Shown: positions 23,950 through 34,999 of the stretch, piece by piece
Layout: each line of letters opens with the position of its first letter
Numbering within the stretch: position 1 is the stretch's first letter
DNA from: Blumeriella jaapii
Taxonomy: Eukaryota; Ascomycota; Leotiomycetes; Helotiales; Drepanopezizaceae
NCBI GenBank assembly: GCA_009599575.1
Contig: VWND01000066.1
Location: 124,001-188,000, forward strand
DNA length: 64,000 nt
Direction: 5' to 3'
Made by a program: the position numbers and the translations under genes
Notes under the pieces: generated by a model
What the model was told of the DNA's origin: nothing
Database searches by the model: none
The model's input: the letters and a program-made list of their open reading frames with translations, nothing else

Positions 23950-25420
23950 CATTTTCGGCTGCTTAGGAAAACTTCGTACTATCGTTTCTTTTGACGTTAC
24001 CAGTCTTATCAGAGGTCGAAAATACTTTATTATCAGAGCGCGACGATTTTCCAATTTCTTTTATCGAAAAAATTATTAAAAAAGGCCACGCTTAAAGCGA
24101 TTCGGAAAAACTTTCCACCGAAACCCTGATTTATCTGGCTAATAAACGAACCCGCGTCGAACAAAAAGAAAACGATAAACGTAAAAAAATAAAAAAAATA
24201 CGAATTAAAATAAAACAGAAAAAAATTAAGAAAAGGATTTACGAAATAATCAAAAGATTCGAAAAAACCAAAAGACGCCGAAACGAATTCCGAAAAAAAA
24301 TTAAACAATTTTAATAAAAACTTAACGCTTTCGAAAATATCGAAAAAAAAGTTTTTATATTTTTTAACACCGCTCCAACTGAAAAAAAACAAAAAATAAT
24401 CTAAGCCGGCGATTATTATAAAATATCCTTGAAGCATTACGATAATAATATTTATTAAAAACGATTTAACATTTTTTTTAAATATATTATATCTTTTGTA
24501 AAAAACACAGCGAATTCGAGCCGAAAAGCATTAAAAATAAAAAACTTTTTAATATATCGAAGGAAAAATATTAAAAAAGCTCAATCTTTTATTCGGCGTG
24601 CAAAGCGAAGCTTCCGCCAAAATAAAAAAGTAACATTTTGTACCGATTAAAAGAAAATTAACGCCTGTGTTTTAGCTTTCGACGATAAAATAAAAAAAAA
24701 ATAGACCGGATACGAACGACGTTTTACGAATATTCGAATTATATAAAACGATTTCAAAAAATAAATATTAAACTTTTTAATAAATGCGAAAAATCGAAAA
24801 ATCGCGGCCTCGAATTTATACGATAAAGCGAAGCAAAAAAAGCATAAATCAATTAACGATTTCGTTGCTTATTTGAATAATTTCGAATAACAATTGCAAA
24901 TAATAAACGATACGATTAAAAAAAAAATACTTTTCGCAAAACTCCGATTTATTTTTCGAAAAAAAATTATTAAACGAAACAATATTATAATTATAAGCTC
25001 GTACGAAAAATTAATATTAATCGTTCGTCGTATCGAAAATATTAATAAAATTATTAGCGACGAAACGAAAAATAATAAACGACGAAACGAACGCAAAAAA
25101 AAAAAAAAGGAAAAAACTTATACTTACGATCAAAGCTTAAAAGCTAGAATAAATATATACCGTTCTCGATTCGAAAATACGTTACAAAAAAAAAAACGAA
25201 AGCGAAAAAACGATAATTCTAACAAAATTTTTTAAAATCCTAAAACTCCTAACGACTCCTTTTACTTTTCGAAATGCAATCGCTGCTAAAAAAAAAAGCA
25301 TCGCATAATCAATTGTTCAAAAGTCGAATGTTATAAATGCAACAAAAAAAAACATATAGCTTCAAACTGCTTCGAAGCTAACAAATTTAAAAATTCGGGA
25401 AAAGCTTCCGCTCGATTTTA
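23950..25420 (+). pseudogene. gag of element C copy 1 with zinc knuckle (degraded)
   Basis: The plus strand shows a charged coiled region, an open 113-codon stretch at 24,894-25,235 rich in Lys/Arg, and a CCHC zinc knuckle at about 25,329-25,375 (CYKCNKKKHIASNC, spacing C-x2-C-x4-H-x4-C). This is the nucleocapsid part of a Gypsy Gag. Upstream parts contain several stops. The copy 2 equivalent (39,091-39,336 on the minus strand) has a nearly identical translation. Confidence 0.7.
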
Positions 25421-25479
25421 ATTTCGTCGTTATTAATAAAATCGAACGAAAGCAAAAAAAAGCAAAAAATAATAATTTC

Positions 25480-28400
25480 AGTCGAAATTAAAAAAGCCAA
25501 AAGCGAAATTCGTACAAAACGAGCTTTTATCGATTGCGGCGCGGAAAAAAACTGCGTAATTTAAAAATTATCAATTAAATATAAATAAAAACCAATTTAA
25601 AAACGTATTAATTTATTTACGATTAAAAAAAAAAAAAAAAAAATTATTTACGGCACGCATACGCAATTTATTCGCGCTATTAATAATTATAAAACAATTA
25701 AAAAAATACAAAGCGATTTCGTGGCTTACGATATAAATATTTCAAAGATTTTATTTATTTTAAGATTTTTTTAATTACGAAATATCGACCCCGCTATAAG
25801 CTTTCGAGCTAAATCGTAGCGATATCCAATCGAACGTTTATAATTTAATTTCGTTATAATTAAACGTTTTAAAAAAAAATCCAAAAAAAAGCAAGCGTTT
25901 TGTATCGTTTTAAAAAAAGCTATTAAAAAACAGCATTAATTACCTTTCAAATACGACGATTACGCCGACGTATTCGACGATACCGCCGCGGTTACTCTAG
26001 CTTTTCACCATTTTATAAAACATCGAATAAACCTCGCGGAAAAAAAGAACCTTTTTTAAGGACTAATTTACTTTTTGTCGAAATCTGAACTTACCGAATT
26101 ACGCGAATATTTCGATTCGAATTTAGAAAAAAACTAAATAAAAAGGTTTATTAGCCTTGCCGGCGCACCGGTAATATTTATACCGAAAAAAAACGAAAGT
26201 TTACGATTATACGTCGATTATAAAAGTTTAAACGCAGTTACGATTAAAAATCGAATTTCTTTACTTTTCATAAGCGAAATTTTAAATCGTTTAAGAAAAG
26301 CTAAAATATTTACCAAGCTAAATTTTATTTAAGCGTACCACCGCCTTCGAATAAAAAAGGAAAATAAATAAAAAACTGCGTTTCGCATTCGTTACGAACA
26401 TTTCGAATATTGCGTATTACCTTTCGGCTTTTCGAACGCATTAGCAATCTTCCAAGCATATATTAATTAAATTTTAATCGGTTTAATAAATATTACGTAT
26501 GTAATTTATTTCGACGATATTCTAATATTTTCCGAAAACTCCGACGATTATATAAACGCGGTAAAAAAAGTTTTCGAAAAACTTCGTGCTAATAAATTTT
26601 ACGGAAATCTGAAAAAATATGCTTTCGATACGAATACGATTGAATTTTTAGGTTTCGTCGTTACTTCTACGAGAATTGAAATAAACCCAAAAAAAATAAA
26701 TAATATTCGGAAATAGCCATTTTTTACTACGTGGCGAAATATTTAAATGTTTTTGGGTTTCATCAATTTTTACAAACGTTTTATTAAAAACTACGCTAAG
26801 CTTTGCCGATCTATTACAGATTTTTTAAAAAAAATGCAACGAAAAAAAATATCGGGCCTTTTTCGTTTTTTATTCGAAGCGAAGCTCGCTTTTTTATTTT
26901 TAAAAGAAAAGTTTTGCTAAACACCGATTCTACGCTATTTCGATTTTCGATTAAAAATCCAAATCGAAACAAACGCTTCGAAATTCGCTATAAGCGGAAT
27001 ATTATTTTAATTATTCGAAAAAAATATAAAGGCACGTTGGCATTTTATCGCATATTATTCGAAAAAGCTTTCTTTTATAAAACAAAAATACGAGGTTTAC
27101 GACGCTAAACTAATAATTATAATTCACGCTTTTAAATAATAAAGCCAATATTTATATAACGCTTCCGACGTTATTATTATGCGTACAAATTATTATAATT
27201 TGAAATACTTTTTTATAAAAAAACGTCTAAACGGACGCTAAGCGAAATAGGCCGACGAATTAATTAAATACGATTTTGCAATCGAATATAAAACAAAAGT
27301 TTTTAATCCGGCGGATAATTTTTTCCGTCGGCCAAATTTAAAAAAAAATTTAAAAAAAAATAACGAACAGCTGTTTACGCTGCATCGTAAATTAAAACTA
27401 GCTTATTTAAAAAATTCTAAAATGTTTTCCGCAGTAAAAACACGCTTAAAATCGGGGCATAAACCATTTCGCGCCGATAAATATTCGAAACTTTTATTAA
27501 CGGGATCAGAAAGTAAAAAGCAAGCGGAAAAAAGCCAAATAAAAAGCTTTTTCGCCGGATTATTTTTTGCTAATATTACTGGTTGCAAATAATATATACC
27601 ACGAAGCGTAGCCGCTGTATTATTATAATCCGAAACGGCTAATAACGAATTAGTAAAACCGATTTATAAGATTATTTTTAAATTGCAAAAATTTGATTTT
27701 TTTGTATTATAAAAAACGTACGAATCGGCCTTGCAAAGCAATCGAGCCGGGTCCGAAAAACATTGGCGTATAAGTTAAAATAAATTACTACGTTATAAAA
27801 AACGTGCGTATATTTCGAATAAAAGCGTTATTAAAAACGAAATATTAAAAATTAATTACGACGATTCGACCGCCGGCTACTAAAGCTTTCGGCGAACGCT
27901 AAAACTAATCGAAAAAAAGTATTTCTGGCCTGATTTACGAAGCGACGTAAAACGTTACGTTAATACGTATGAAAAATATCAAAAAAGCAAGCTTAAAAAG
28001 CACCGACCCTATAGCGAGTTAGCCTTTTTTTCGACTTTTACGAAACTTTAAAAAAATAATTATAGATTTTATTACGAATTTATTTTTTAGTAAAAAACGA
28101 AATCGTATTTACGATTCGATATTTGTTATAATAAACCGATATACGAAGTTGTCGAAATATATACTAATATAAAAAACGATTTTAGCTTCAAATTTAGCTA
28201 AAATATTTATACAACACGTTTACAAAAATTTTGACTGTTTTAAAAAAATTATTACAAACAAAAGGTTAATTTTCATTAATAAATTCTGATTTTCAGTAAT
28301 ATTCCATTTACAAATACGACGTCGATTAAGCACCGCTTTCCATTCTTAAACCGATGGCCAAACGGAACGTTAAAATCAAATTTTAAAATTTTATTTTCGT

Positions 28401-29190
28401 ACGTACTACGATTATCGACAAAACGATTAGGCTACGAAGTTTGTTTTAGCCGAATTTACGTATAATAACTCGATACACGCCTTTACGGATTTTATTTTCT
28501 TTCGTATATTATACGGCTTTTATTCAGAATTTGGCAGCAACGTCGAAAGCGACGTCGTAAAAAAAAAAGTATCGTCAGCGGAAAAACGAATTAAAATATT
28601 ACAAAAAAAAAAAGAAATATTTAGTAAAAAACTAAAAAAAGCCAACGCGAATTATAAAAGATTTTACGACGCTAAACATAAAAAAACTAGATTTTAAATA
28701 AGCGATAAAATATTATTATCGATTAAAAATCTTCGATAGCTGCGATTTTTTCGAAAGCTTTCAAATAAATATTTAAAATCTTTTAAAATCAAACGAATTA
28801 TATACGAGCACGGCCAAGCTTATCAATTCGAGCTTTTTTTTTAATATCGTATTTACGATACCTTCCACGTTTTTCTACTAGAACTTTGGCAGGGTCGGAA
28901 CGATACCGAACCGAAGAATAATATAATAAAATTTTAAAAACCCGAAAAATACAAGGTTAAATTAATACAAGCTTATAAAAATACAAAAAAAGGCCGATAT
29001 TATTTAATACGATAAAAAGGCTATTTACCAAGCGAAAACTCCTGAAAGCCAGAAAATCATTTTACGAACGCAAAAAAGATTGTAAAAAATACTTAAAAAA
29101 TACGATAAATAATAGCAACGAAACAGTAACGAATACGCGCCGTAAAAATAAAGAAAAAAAAATAAAAACATTTAGAAAACCTTAGAATCG
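25480..29190 (+). pseudogene. pol of element C copy 1: protease to chromodomain (degraded)
   Basis: Protease box AFIDCGAEKNCVI near 25,525. RT: RLYVDYKSLNAVTIKNR near 26,200, [20 protein letters not shown] near 26,405, and a YFDDILIFSE active-site box near 26,510. RNase H region: KIQIETNASKFAISGILF near 26,950. Integrase fragments near 27,850-28,700. Chromodomain near 28,945-29,100: KKGRYYLIR, K-G-Y, then a SENSxKPENHF segment, the usual W-K-G-Y and W-E-P aromatic positions having become stops or other residues. The chromodomain directs insertion of such elements into heterochromatin. Numerous stops make this copy inactive. Confidence 0.8.
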
Positions 29191-29289
29191 CCGCTAAGCC
29201 AATTTATTTTTATCGTTATCCCTTTTCCTATCGTTATCGCCATTTTTTTCAAATTCAAAAGCAGCGGCAGGCTAAAAAAAAAATTAATA

Positions 29290-29799
29290 TCAAACGAATT
29301 CGCAAAATATTCGATTTATTTTAATTAAAGCTTTTACGATAGCCGTAATCGAATTTTAAATTGTAATTACGATATTTTCGTAAAAATCCAAAATTTAACT
29401 TAACTAATTAAAATAAGTCCGAGCGACGTTTTCGAAACGTCGGAAAATACGTTTTATATTAGCGTCGTTAAAAAAAAAGGCCGGCGCAGCCAAAACTTTT
29501 AAAACAGTAGCAGCCGCCAAACCGGCAGAAACGGACGCAGCAGCAGCGGCGGCAGCCCGAGCCGCGGCGCGATTCGCACGACCTTCGATTATTATAAAAG
29601 CCGAAACGTTACTTTTTTTTAAACGATTTATATAAGCGTCGTAAATAATAAAATCGATAAAAGTTTTAGCAAAAGCTTTGGCTTCGGCAGCAGAAAAAAA
29701 AAAGGCGGCAGCGGCTGTAGCAGCATCGAAACGATTTATAAAATCGTTAAAACCCGCGAAAAATATTTGCGCCTCGATAGCGCGTGCGACAAAAACCTG
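29290..29799 (-). pseudogene. Antisense reading frame of element C copy 1 (frame broken)
   Basis: Opposite to pol and located between the chromodomain and the 3' LTR. It reads VFVARAIEAQIFFAGFNDFI, then a poly-Ala region, DAYINRLKKSN, an alanine-rich stretch, and ends EFV-stop. Copy 1 has a frame break after a run of nine T. The copy 2 counterpart (34,435-34,941) is open throughout. Function unknown. Confidence 0.5.
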
Positions 29800-30321
29800 T
29801 AGCTAATTAAAAGCAAATTCGAATAAAAGTTTAAAAGATTTATAAAAAAGCATTAAGTATGCGAAGCTTTGCAGCGATTGCATTTTACGCTAAAAAGCTC
29901 GAAAACGCAAAAAAGCAAAAAGTCCGTTGTAATGCTTTCGCGTAAAATCAGGCGGACGCACCGAAAGCAAATAAAAGTCAAAAGTATTTTAAAAGTTCGC
30001 GGCGAACGCGGCGAAAAGCAATTAATTAAAATAAAAAAGCTGATAAAAAAATAAAAATAAAAAAGAAAAAAAAAAAATTAAATAGGAAAATGGCGGCCAT
30101 TTTAAAAAAAAAAGCCTTTTCAACGAAAATACGAGCGCTACCGAAAACAAAAAAAACAAAACAGCAGAACAGCCACAATTCACGACCAAAAGCGGAAAAA
30201 ACAGCTACAATTCACGACCGAAAGCGGAAGAAACCGCACGTCATTTCGAAGGCGTAACGCACGCTATACGCACAAAAAAATCAATCGCCTTTAGGGACCA
30301 AAGGCTTAAAAGGGGGGGTAA

Positions 30322-30734
30322 TGTCAAGAACCAATATCACGTATATAAGTCAGATGATCCGCCAAAACCCTTTGCCTTCTACCAATCCTCGAATAGCATT
30401 TTCTGCGAATAGGCCGTAGGGGCCGGATAATACTATAAAGGCTGAAAATAACATTTAAATAAAACATTTTATAAAAATAATTGCTAAAAAACCAGTTATT
30501 AAAGTTATATTAAAAAAAATAAAAAGAGGTCGGAATAGGGGCTGGAAAAGCATATTAAATAGGGCTCGCCTGGTTTTCTGGAAAATACTCTTTTCGAAGA
30601 CTCCATCCCTCCTTTTGTACTTATACACGCCTTCTACTAAAAATGTAAAAGGTAGAAATCAGTTTGACTATCAACCCAACCTTATCTGAGTTCTATTGTC
30701 TGAACTAATGTTTCCCTGCCTTTCAATCCTTACA
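30322..30734 (+). repeat. 3' LTR of element C copy 1
   Basis: 413 bp ending ...TTTCAATCCTTACA, immediately followed by the target duplication GATTC. Its last 180 bp are clearly less AT-rich than its first part, so RIP is uneven within the LTR. Confidence 0.9.
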
Positions 30735-30754
30735 GATTCAAGGACTCGATTTGT

Positions 30755-30922
30755 TGTGACGAACCTCATATATTTCCTTTAAAAGACAGACAGAGAGCTG
30801 AAGGGAAGGAAGCTCATAGCGAACTAAATACACTGCAGAACCCCTAGCCCTGGCGCTAAGCTAGAAATGTAACGGAAGGCTGAACAGCCGAAAGCCGAAC
30901 AGCCGAATGGCCGGGCCGTTAC
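30755..30922 (-). repeat. LTR fragment of family D
   Basis: 168 bp from TGTGACGAACCTCAT to GGGCCGTTAC, homologous to 21,499-21,674. It lies at the end of the conserved downstream block of mini-peptide gene 3. The final A is missing and no target duplication is visible, so one end may be truncated. Confidence 0.6.
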
Positions 30923-31106
30923 TTCCTTCGCAAATAAAAAAACAGGCCACTTTCTCCCAACTGCAGCACATCCTACTTGTATAAAAACACGGGTCTCAAT
31001 GAAGCAGTAAATGCTGCAATTGAAAATCCTATTAGATGGTAAATAATCATTCGAATTGTATTATATAAATTTCGAAAAGATCTCGGATTGCGTGGGCAAA
31101 TACCTT
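30923..31106 (-). other. Conserved downstream segment of mini-peptide gene 3
   Basis: Minus-strand sequence after the stop of gene 3: donor-like AAAAGGTATTTGCC, an intron-like stretch ending TTTTCAATTGCAG (about 31,014), then the GAGACCCGTGTTTTT block. In the frame shared with copy 2 the block reads IYCFIETRVFIQVGCAAVGR. It could be a second exon or a 3' UTR exon. Confidence 0.45.
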
Positions 31107-31259
31107 TTATCCGTCGTTGTTACAAAATTCAGGATGTTTTTGACAAAAACTCTTATCTAGAAGATCCACATGAGGATAAGGATCATCGTCAGGAGTTGGC
31201 GCAGATATGGCGCTTGCTGCTAGAGCGAAAAGCGTGAAGATTTGTAAAAGAAAACGCAT
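31107..31259 (-). CDS. Mini secreted peptide 3, 50 aa
   Basis: Third family member. Signal peptide MRFLLQIFTLFALAASAISA, then an acidic spacer (PTPDDDPYPHVDLLDKSF), the terminal loop CQKHPEFC and NNDG. There is no KR site. The start is the ATG of the signal peptide; the leader (GCAAAATCCAAA-like) and a TATA box about 113 bp upstream are conserved. It sits in the 2.7-kb spacer between the two inverted copies of element C and is intact. The stop codon TAA is three bases before a GTATTT donor-like site, as in copy 2. Function unknown. Confidence 0.72.
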   Translation of the reverse strand: MRFLLQIFTLFALAASAISAPTPDDDPYPHVDLLDKSFCQKHPEFCNNDG

Positions 31260-31361
31260 TTTGGATTTAGCGTTTTGCTGTTCAGAAATGGAATCTGGTT
31301 TTAGAAAAGTCGAAAATTTGAAATGATTGTCGATGAACTGATACTGAAGTAGCCTGGGAAA

Positions 31362-31378
31362 CATCAGGTATTTATATT
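31362..31378 (-). promoter_or_regulatory. TATA box of mini-peptide gene 3
   Basis: The minus strand reads AAAAATATAAATACCTGATG, about 110 bp before the ATG, as in copies 1 and 2. Confidence 0.6.
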
Positions 31379-31772
31379 TTTCTTACGTCCATCATAGTTT
31401 TTTTTTAGTTTCGCATAATTTTCTTGAAACGAAAGGGAAAGCTAAATTAAATGTTATACATTAATGAAACTTTAATTTATTTTCTTAATAAGAAGTGATA
31501 TGCATGTAACGAAAATAAAACGTAAGTTTGCGGATGTGAGTTTTATCAAACGAGAAACGTGCTCGTTTCTCAAGGATTATAGGTCGAATAACCCTGATCA
31601 TTTCCTTCGTCGTGGCATGGATTTACCTTTATTCAGGGGTTGAGATAGTACTGTACAATGCAGTACTACCCATCCACGCAAATTTTTCTTACTTTTACTT
31701 CTGTGACGACATGACCTATTTAACCTTTGGCCTATTCAGCCGCTGAGCCTTCTCGGGGTATTCATAAGTGTA

Positions 31773-32288
31773 CACAGTCTATCGGTTAAGTATTATTCCT
31801 AGTCAAACAGGGATAATTTCACCTTAGCCCAATCAAGTAATAACCCAACTTCCGGTAAGCTTTCACGAAATACGATAAAATTACAATATGAGAGATACGG
31901 GCAAAATTTTCACACAACACAACGCAATACAACGCAATACAACGCAACGCAACGCAATGGCTTCAACTTCTACTTCAGCTTCTATTTCAGTTTCTAAACG
32001 TTTAAAAGCTTCTGATTTAACTCGAGGTCAGCGACGTGATATTAGCTTGCTTTATTCAATCGGTGTCAAGCTGTGATTGACGCCGAAGACAGATTTACAG
32101 AATATTAAAATATTTTATATCATACACCCGAAAGCAGTTCTCAAACTTCGTATTTGTCGTAATTTGTTTACGTATACCTTGTTAAAGTCAATTTTATTAT
32201 TCCATGGAATACTACTTGATTAGGTCAAGTTTTGTCTCCACACCCCCACTGTTTTTAACCAGGAATAATACTTAACCGATAGACTGTG
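31773..32288 (+). mobile_element. 516-bp Tc1/mariner-type MITE with transposase N-terminus
   Basis: Terminal inverted repeats begin CACAGTCTATCGGTTAAGTA and match perfectly for about 28 bp, with similar sequence beyond. TA stands on both sides (31,771-31,772 and 32,289-32,290). Inside is a short frame (31,957-32,076) resembling the start of a fungal Tc1-type transposase. A truncated copy is at 22,946-23,130. Confidence 0.75.
31957..32076 (+). pseudogene. Remnant of a Tc1/mariner-like transposase N-terminus
   Basis: A 39-codon frame: a Ser/Thr-rich start (MASTSTSASISVS) followed by LTRGQRRDISLLYSIGVKL. This resembles the first helix of the paired-type DNA-binding domain in fungal Tc1/mariner transposases (usually L-T-R-D-Q-R...). 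The catalytic DDE/D domain is absent, so the element can only move with an enzyme supplied elsewhere. The repeat GCAACGCAAT(A)CAAC just upstream (31,915-31,956) is part of the element. Confidence 0.45.
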
Positions 32289-32319
32289 TACAATCCAGTA
32301 CAGTACAGTGCTGTACATA

Positions 32320-32743
32320 CAGTAGGGTGCAAAAAGTCTCTGCACCCCCCCTTGCAGCCAAGATAGTCAATAGTGCAGCCAAGGTAGATTTCATGCAGCC
32401 GAGAAAAAATTACTATATTTTAGGCTGAAATGTTCAGCCAAATTTAACACGTGGTAAATATGCTCTAAAACTTTCAAGATTCGTTATTTCGAAATATCGT
32501 TTAGAAATAATTATAGTTTTTGTCCAACGATTCGTACTGTAAACGTGACTGCCAAAGCTAAAAAACGTTGTACTGCACAAAATTTTAAACTGGAGTGTTT
32601 ACTTTTACAGACCGCCAAATAAATTTAACTAACTTTAGTAAATTTACCTTGGCTATCAAATCAAATGTATTAAGTCTGTCTTGGCTGTGTCAAGTTTACC
32701 TTGGCTGCAAGGGGGGGGTGCAGAGACTTTTTGCACCCTACTG
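32320..32743. mobile_element. 424-bp MITE with about 45-bp terminal inverted repeats
   Basis: Ends CAGTAGGGTGCAAAAAGTCT and its inverse, continuing through CTGCACCCCCCCTTGCAGCCAAG, with TA on each side (32,318-32,319 and 32,744-32,745). The interior has no coding frame. TA duplication and CAGT ends suggest the Tc1/mariner superfamily. Confidence 0.8.
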
Positions 32744-32748
32744 TACTT

Positions 32749-32918
32749 TGTGACGAACCTCATATGTTTCCTTTAAGATACAGACAAAGAGTTGAAAAGA
32801 AGGAAGTTCTCAGGGCGAACTATCTACACAGTACACTGTAGAACCCCTGCCCCTGGGCTAAGCCAGAACTGTAACGGAAAGCTGAACAACCGAACAGCCG
32901 AATGTCCGGGCAGTTACA
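32749..32918 (-). repeat. LTR of family D
   Basis: 170 bp from TGTGACGAACC to CAGTTACA, directly next to the MITE. The flanks TACTT and TACTG agree in four of five bases. Homologous to 21,499-21,674. Confidence 0.55.
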
Positions 32919-33440
32919 TACTGTGCTTCAACTCTTTGGTTGCAAAGTATTCGATCGGCAAGAGGAAATCTCCAGGCTGTGTATGGACTAGAACATAACA
33001 ATTTTAATATAGCACGAAGGATGCGTAATATATGAGTCAGAAAGATATTAAATCATTCATTTATCCGAAAGCGAGAAAATCCGGTATTTCACAATCCACG
33101 TTTTTTCTTCTTCTGTAGATATATCATGCGGTCCGTAATGACTGTATTTCTTTACGCTATCACGTGAACCGAGGGTGCCTAAGCGTCCGACAATTTCCCA
33201 AATAGAACTTCCTCGTTTCACCCTAACCTGTGAGATGCCACAGATACCGGAGCCGAAAGGGCCGAACCGTCACACAATTTGCTCCATCTTCGATCCTTCG
33301 TATGCCCCTTCTAAACAAGACCAACACTTCCCAGTGTTTATCCGCAAATATATGTTCTGTCGCATCGGTAATTTCTATTATTTATTCATTATTAATTAGC
33401 ATTCAAATTGTCATATCCGTTTCGCAAGCGTTTTAAAAAC
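32919..33440 (-). other. Downstream region of disrupted mini-peptide gene 4
   Basis: After the stop codon of the 3' fragment (33,441-33,443) the minus strand shows a good donor (GTGTAAGT), a short intron-like stretch and an acceptor GCGACAG near 33,358, as in the other copies. The rest to 32,919 shows no gene; frames of 74 and 68 codons on the plus strand have no recognisable domain. Confidence 0.35.
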
Positions 33441-33480
33441 TTACACGTTAGTGAACTCGCATCGGCATAAACAATTTGGG
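33441..33480 (-). pseudogene. 3' fragment of disrupted mini-peptide gene 4
   Basis: Cysteine-containing end of the peptide gene whose 5' part lies at 40,841-40,946, separated by insertion of element C copy 2. Removing the element and one copy of the 5-bp duplication TTGGG leaves a single uninterrupted frame of 47 codons. This fragment contributes three Cys codons and the TAA stop. Confidence 0.7.
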
Positions 33481-33893
33481 TGTAAGGATTAAAAGGCAGG
33501 GAAATACTAATTCAGACAATAAAGCTCAGATAAGATTGGGTTAATAGTCAGACTGATCTCTATTTTCTATATTTTTAGTAAAAGGCGTGTATAAATACAA
33601 AAAAAGGGGTGGAGCCCTCGAAAAAAGTATTCCCCAGAAAACCAAGCGAATCCCATTTAGTATGCTTTCCAGCCCCCATCCCGATCTTTTTTCAATCCTT
33701 TTTAATATAACTCTAATAACTGGTTTTTTAGCAATCATTCCTATAAAATGTTTTATTTAAATATTATTTTCAGCCTTTATAGCATTATCCGGCCTCTACG
33801 GCCTATCCGCAGAAAATACTATTCGAGGATTGATAAAAGGCAGAGGGTCTTAGCGGATTATTTGATTTATATACGTAATATTGGTTTTTAATA
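33481..33893 (-). repeat. 3' LTR of element C copy 2
   Basis: 413 bp starting (plus strand) TGTAAGGATTAAAAGGCAGG, the inverse of the element's LTR end. Its other end reads ...TTTTTAATA, where the less altered LTR has CCTGACA. Confidence 0.88.
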
Positions 33894-34434
33894 TTACCCT
33901 CTTTTCTAGGCCTTTGGTTCCCAAAGGCGATTAATTTCTTTGTGCGTACGCTTTCGTATATAGCGTGCGTTACGCCTTCGAAATAACGTACGGTCTTTTT
34001 CGCTTTTGGTCGTGAATTATAGCTGTTTTTTTCCGCTTTCGGTCGTGAATTATAGCTGTTCTGCTGTTCTGTTTTTTTTGTTTTCGGTAGCGCTTCGTAT
34101 TTTCGTTGAAAAGGCTTTTTTCCTTAAAATGGCCGCTATTTTCCTGCTTAACTTTTTCTTTTTCTTTTTCTTTTTTATTTTCTTATCAGCTTTCTTTTAT
34201 TTTAATTAATTATTTTTCGCCGCGTTCGCCGCGAATTTTTAAAATGCTTTTAACTTTTATCTGTTTTCGATGCGCCCGCCTAATTTTACGCGAAAACATT
34301 ACAGCGAACTTTTTGCTTTTTTGCGTTTTCGAGCTTCTTAGCGTGAAATGCAACCGCTGCAAAGCTTCGCATATTTAATATTTTCCTGTGAATTTCCTAA
34401 ATTTTTATTCGAATTCGTTTTTAACTAGCTATAG

Positions 34435-34941
34435 GTTTTTGCCGTACGCGCCACCGAAACGCAAACTTTTTTCGCGGGCCTTAACGATTTTATAAATCGT
34501 TTCGACGCTGCTACCGCCGCTGCCGCTTTTTTTTCTTTTACTGTTAAAACCAAAGCTTTTGCTAAAACCTTTATCGATTTTATTACTTACGACGCTTATA
34601 TAAATCGTTTAAAAGAAAATAACGCTTCGGCTTTTATAATAATCGAAAATCGTGCGAATCGCGCCGCGGCTCGGGCTGCCGCCGCTGCTGCTGCGTCCGT
34701 TTCTGCCGGTTTGGCGGCTGCTGTTATTTTAAAAGCTTTGGCTGCGCCGGCCCCTTTTTTTAACGACGCTAGTATAAAACGTATTTTCCGACGTTTCGAA
34801 AACGTCGCTCGGATTTATTTTAACCAATTAAATCAAATTCTGGATTTCCACGAAAATATCGTAATTGCAATTCAGAATTCGACTACGGCTATCGTAAAAG
34901 CTTTAACTGGAATAAATCGAATACTTTGCGAATTCGTTTAA
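34435..34941 (+). CDS. Antisense open frame in element C copy 2, unknown protein (168 codons, no stop)
   Basis: It lies opposite to pol, between the chromodomain and the 3' LTR of copy 2. 168 codons without a stop end in TAA at 34,941. An upstream TAG (34,432-34,434) corresponds to CAG in copy 1, so the original protein probably began further upstream. Order: QTFFAGLNDFINRFDAATAA, then AKTFIDFITYDAYINRLKEN, an alanine-rich stretch of about 20 residues, a basic SIKRIFRRFENVARIYFNQL segment, and an amphipathic C-terminus. It is predicted to be largely helical, with no signal peptide or transmembrane segment. It has stayed open although the opposite strand is full of RIP stops. I do not recognise it; an accessory protein of the element or a captured host gene are both possible. 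An intact start codon is not evident. Confidence 0.45.
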   Translation, partial: VFAVRATETQTFFAGLNDFINRFDAATAAAAFFSFTVKTKAFAKTFIDFITYDAYINRLKENNASAFIIIENRANRAAARAAAAAAASVSAGLAAAVILKALAAPAPFFNDASIKRIFRRFENVARIYFNQLNQILDFHENIVIAIQNSTTAIVKALTGINRILCEFV

Positions 34942-34999
34942 TACTAATTCTTTTTAGCTTGCCGCTGCTTTTAAATCTGAAAAAGATGGCGATGGAAAT

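Larger units (their letters stand above)
23382..30734 (+). mobile_element. LTR retrotransposon C, copy 1 (Ty3/Gypsy chromovirus), RIP-damaged
   Basis: A complete 7,353-bp element: LTRs of 413 bp each (23,382-23,794 and 30,322-30,734), perfect target duplication GATTC (23,377-23,381 and 30,735-30,739), and a purine tract AAAAGGGGGGGTAA just before the 3' LTR. Plus-strand order: gag, zinc knuckle, protease, RT, RNase H, integrase, chromodomain. A separate reading frame lies on the opposite strand between the chromodomain and the 3' LTR. Many RIP-type stops. A second copy lies inverted at 33,481-40,840. Confidence 0.9.

Noticed and set aside
24033..24437. 134-codon Phe-rich minus-strand frame in element C copy 1
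   Set aside because: It is antisense to the gag region, with composition explained by AAA/GAA codons on the other strand.
31915..31960. Short CGCAACGCAATACAACG repeat as a telomere or minisatellite
   Set aside because: It is only about 45 bp, is shared with the other MITE copy at 23,100 and does not match TTAGGG-type repeats.
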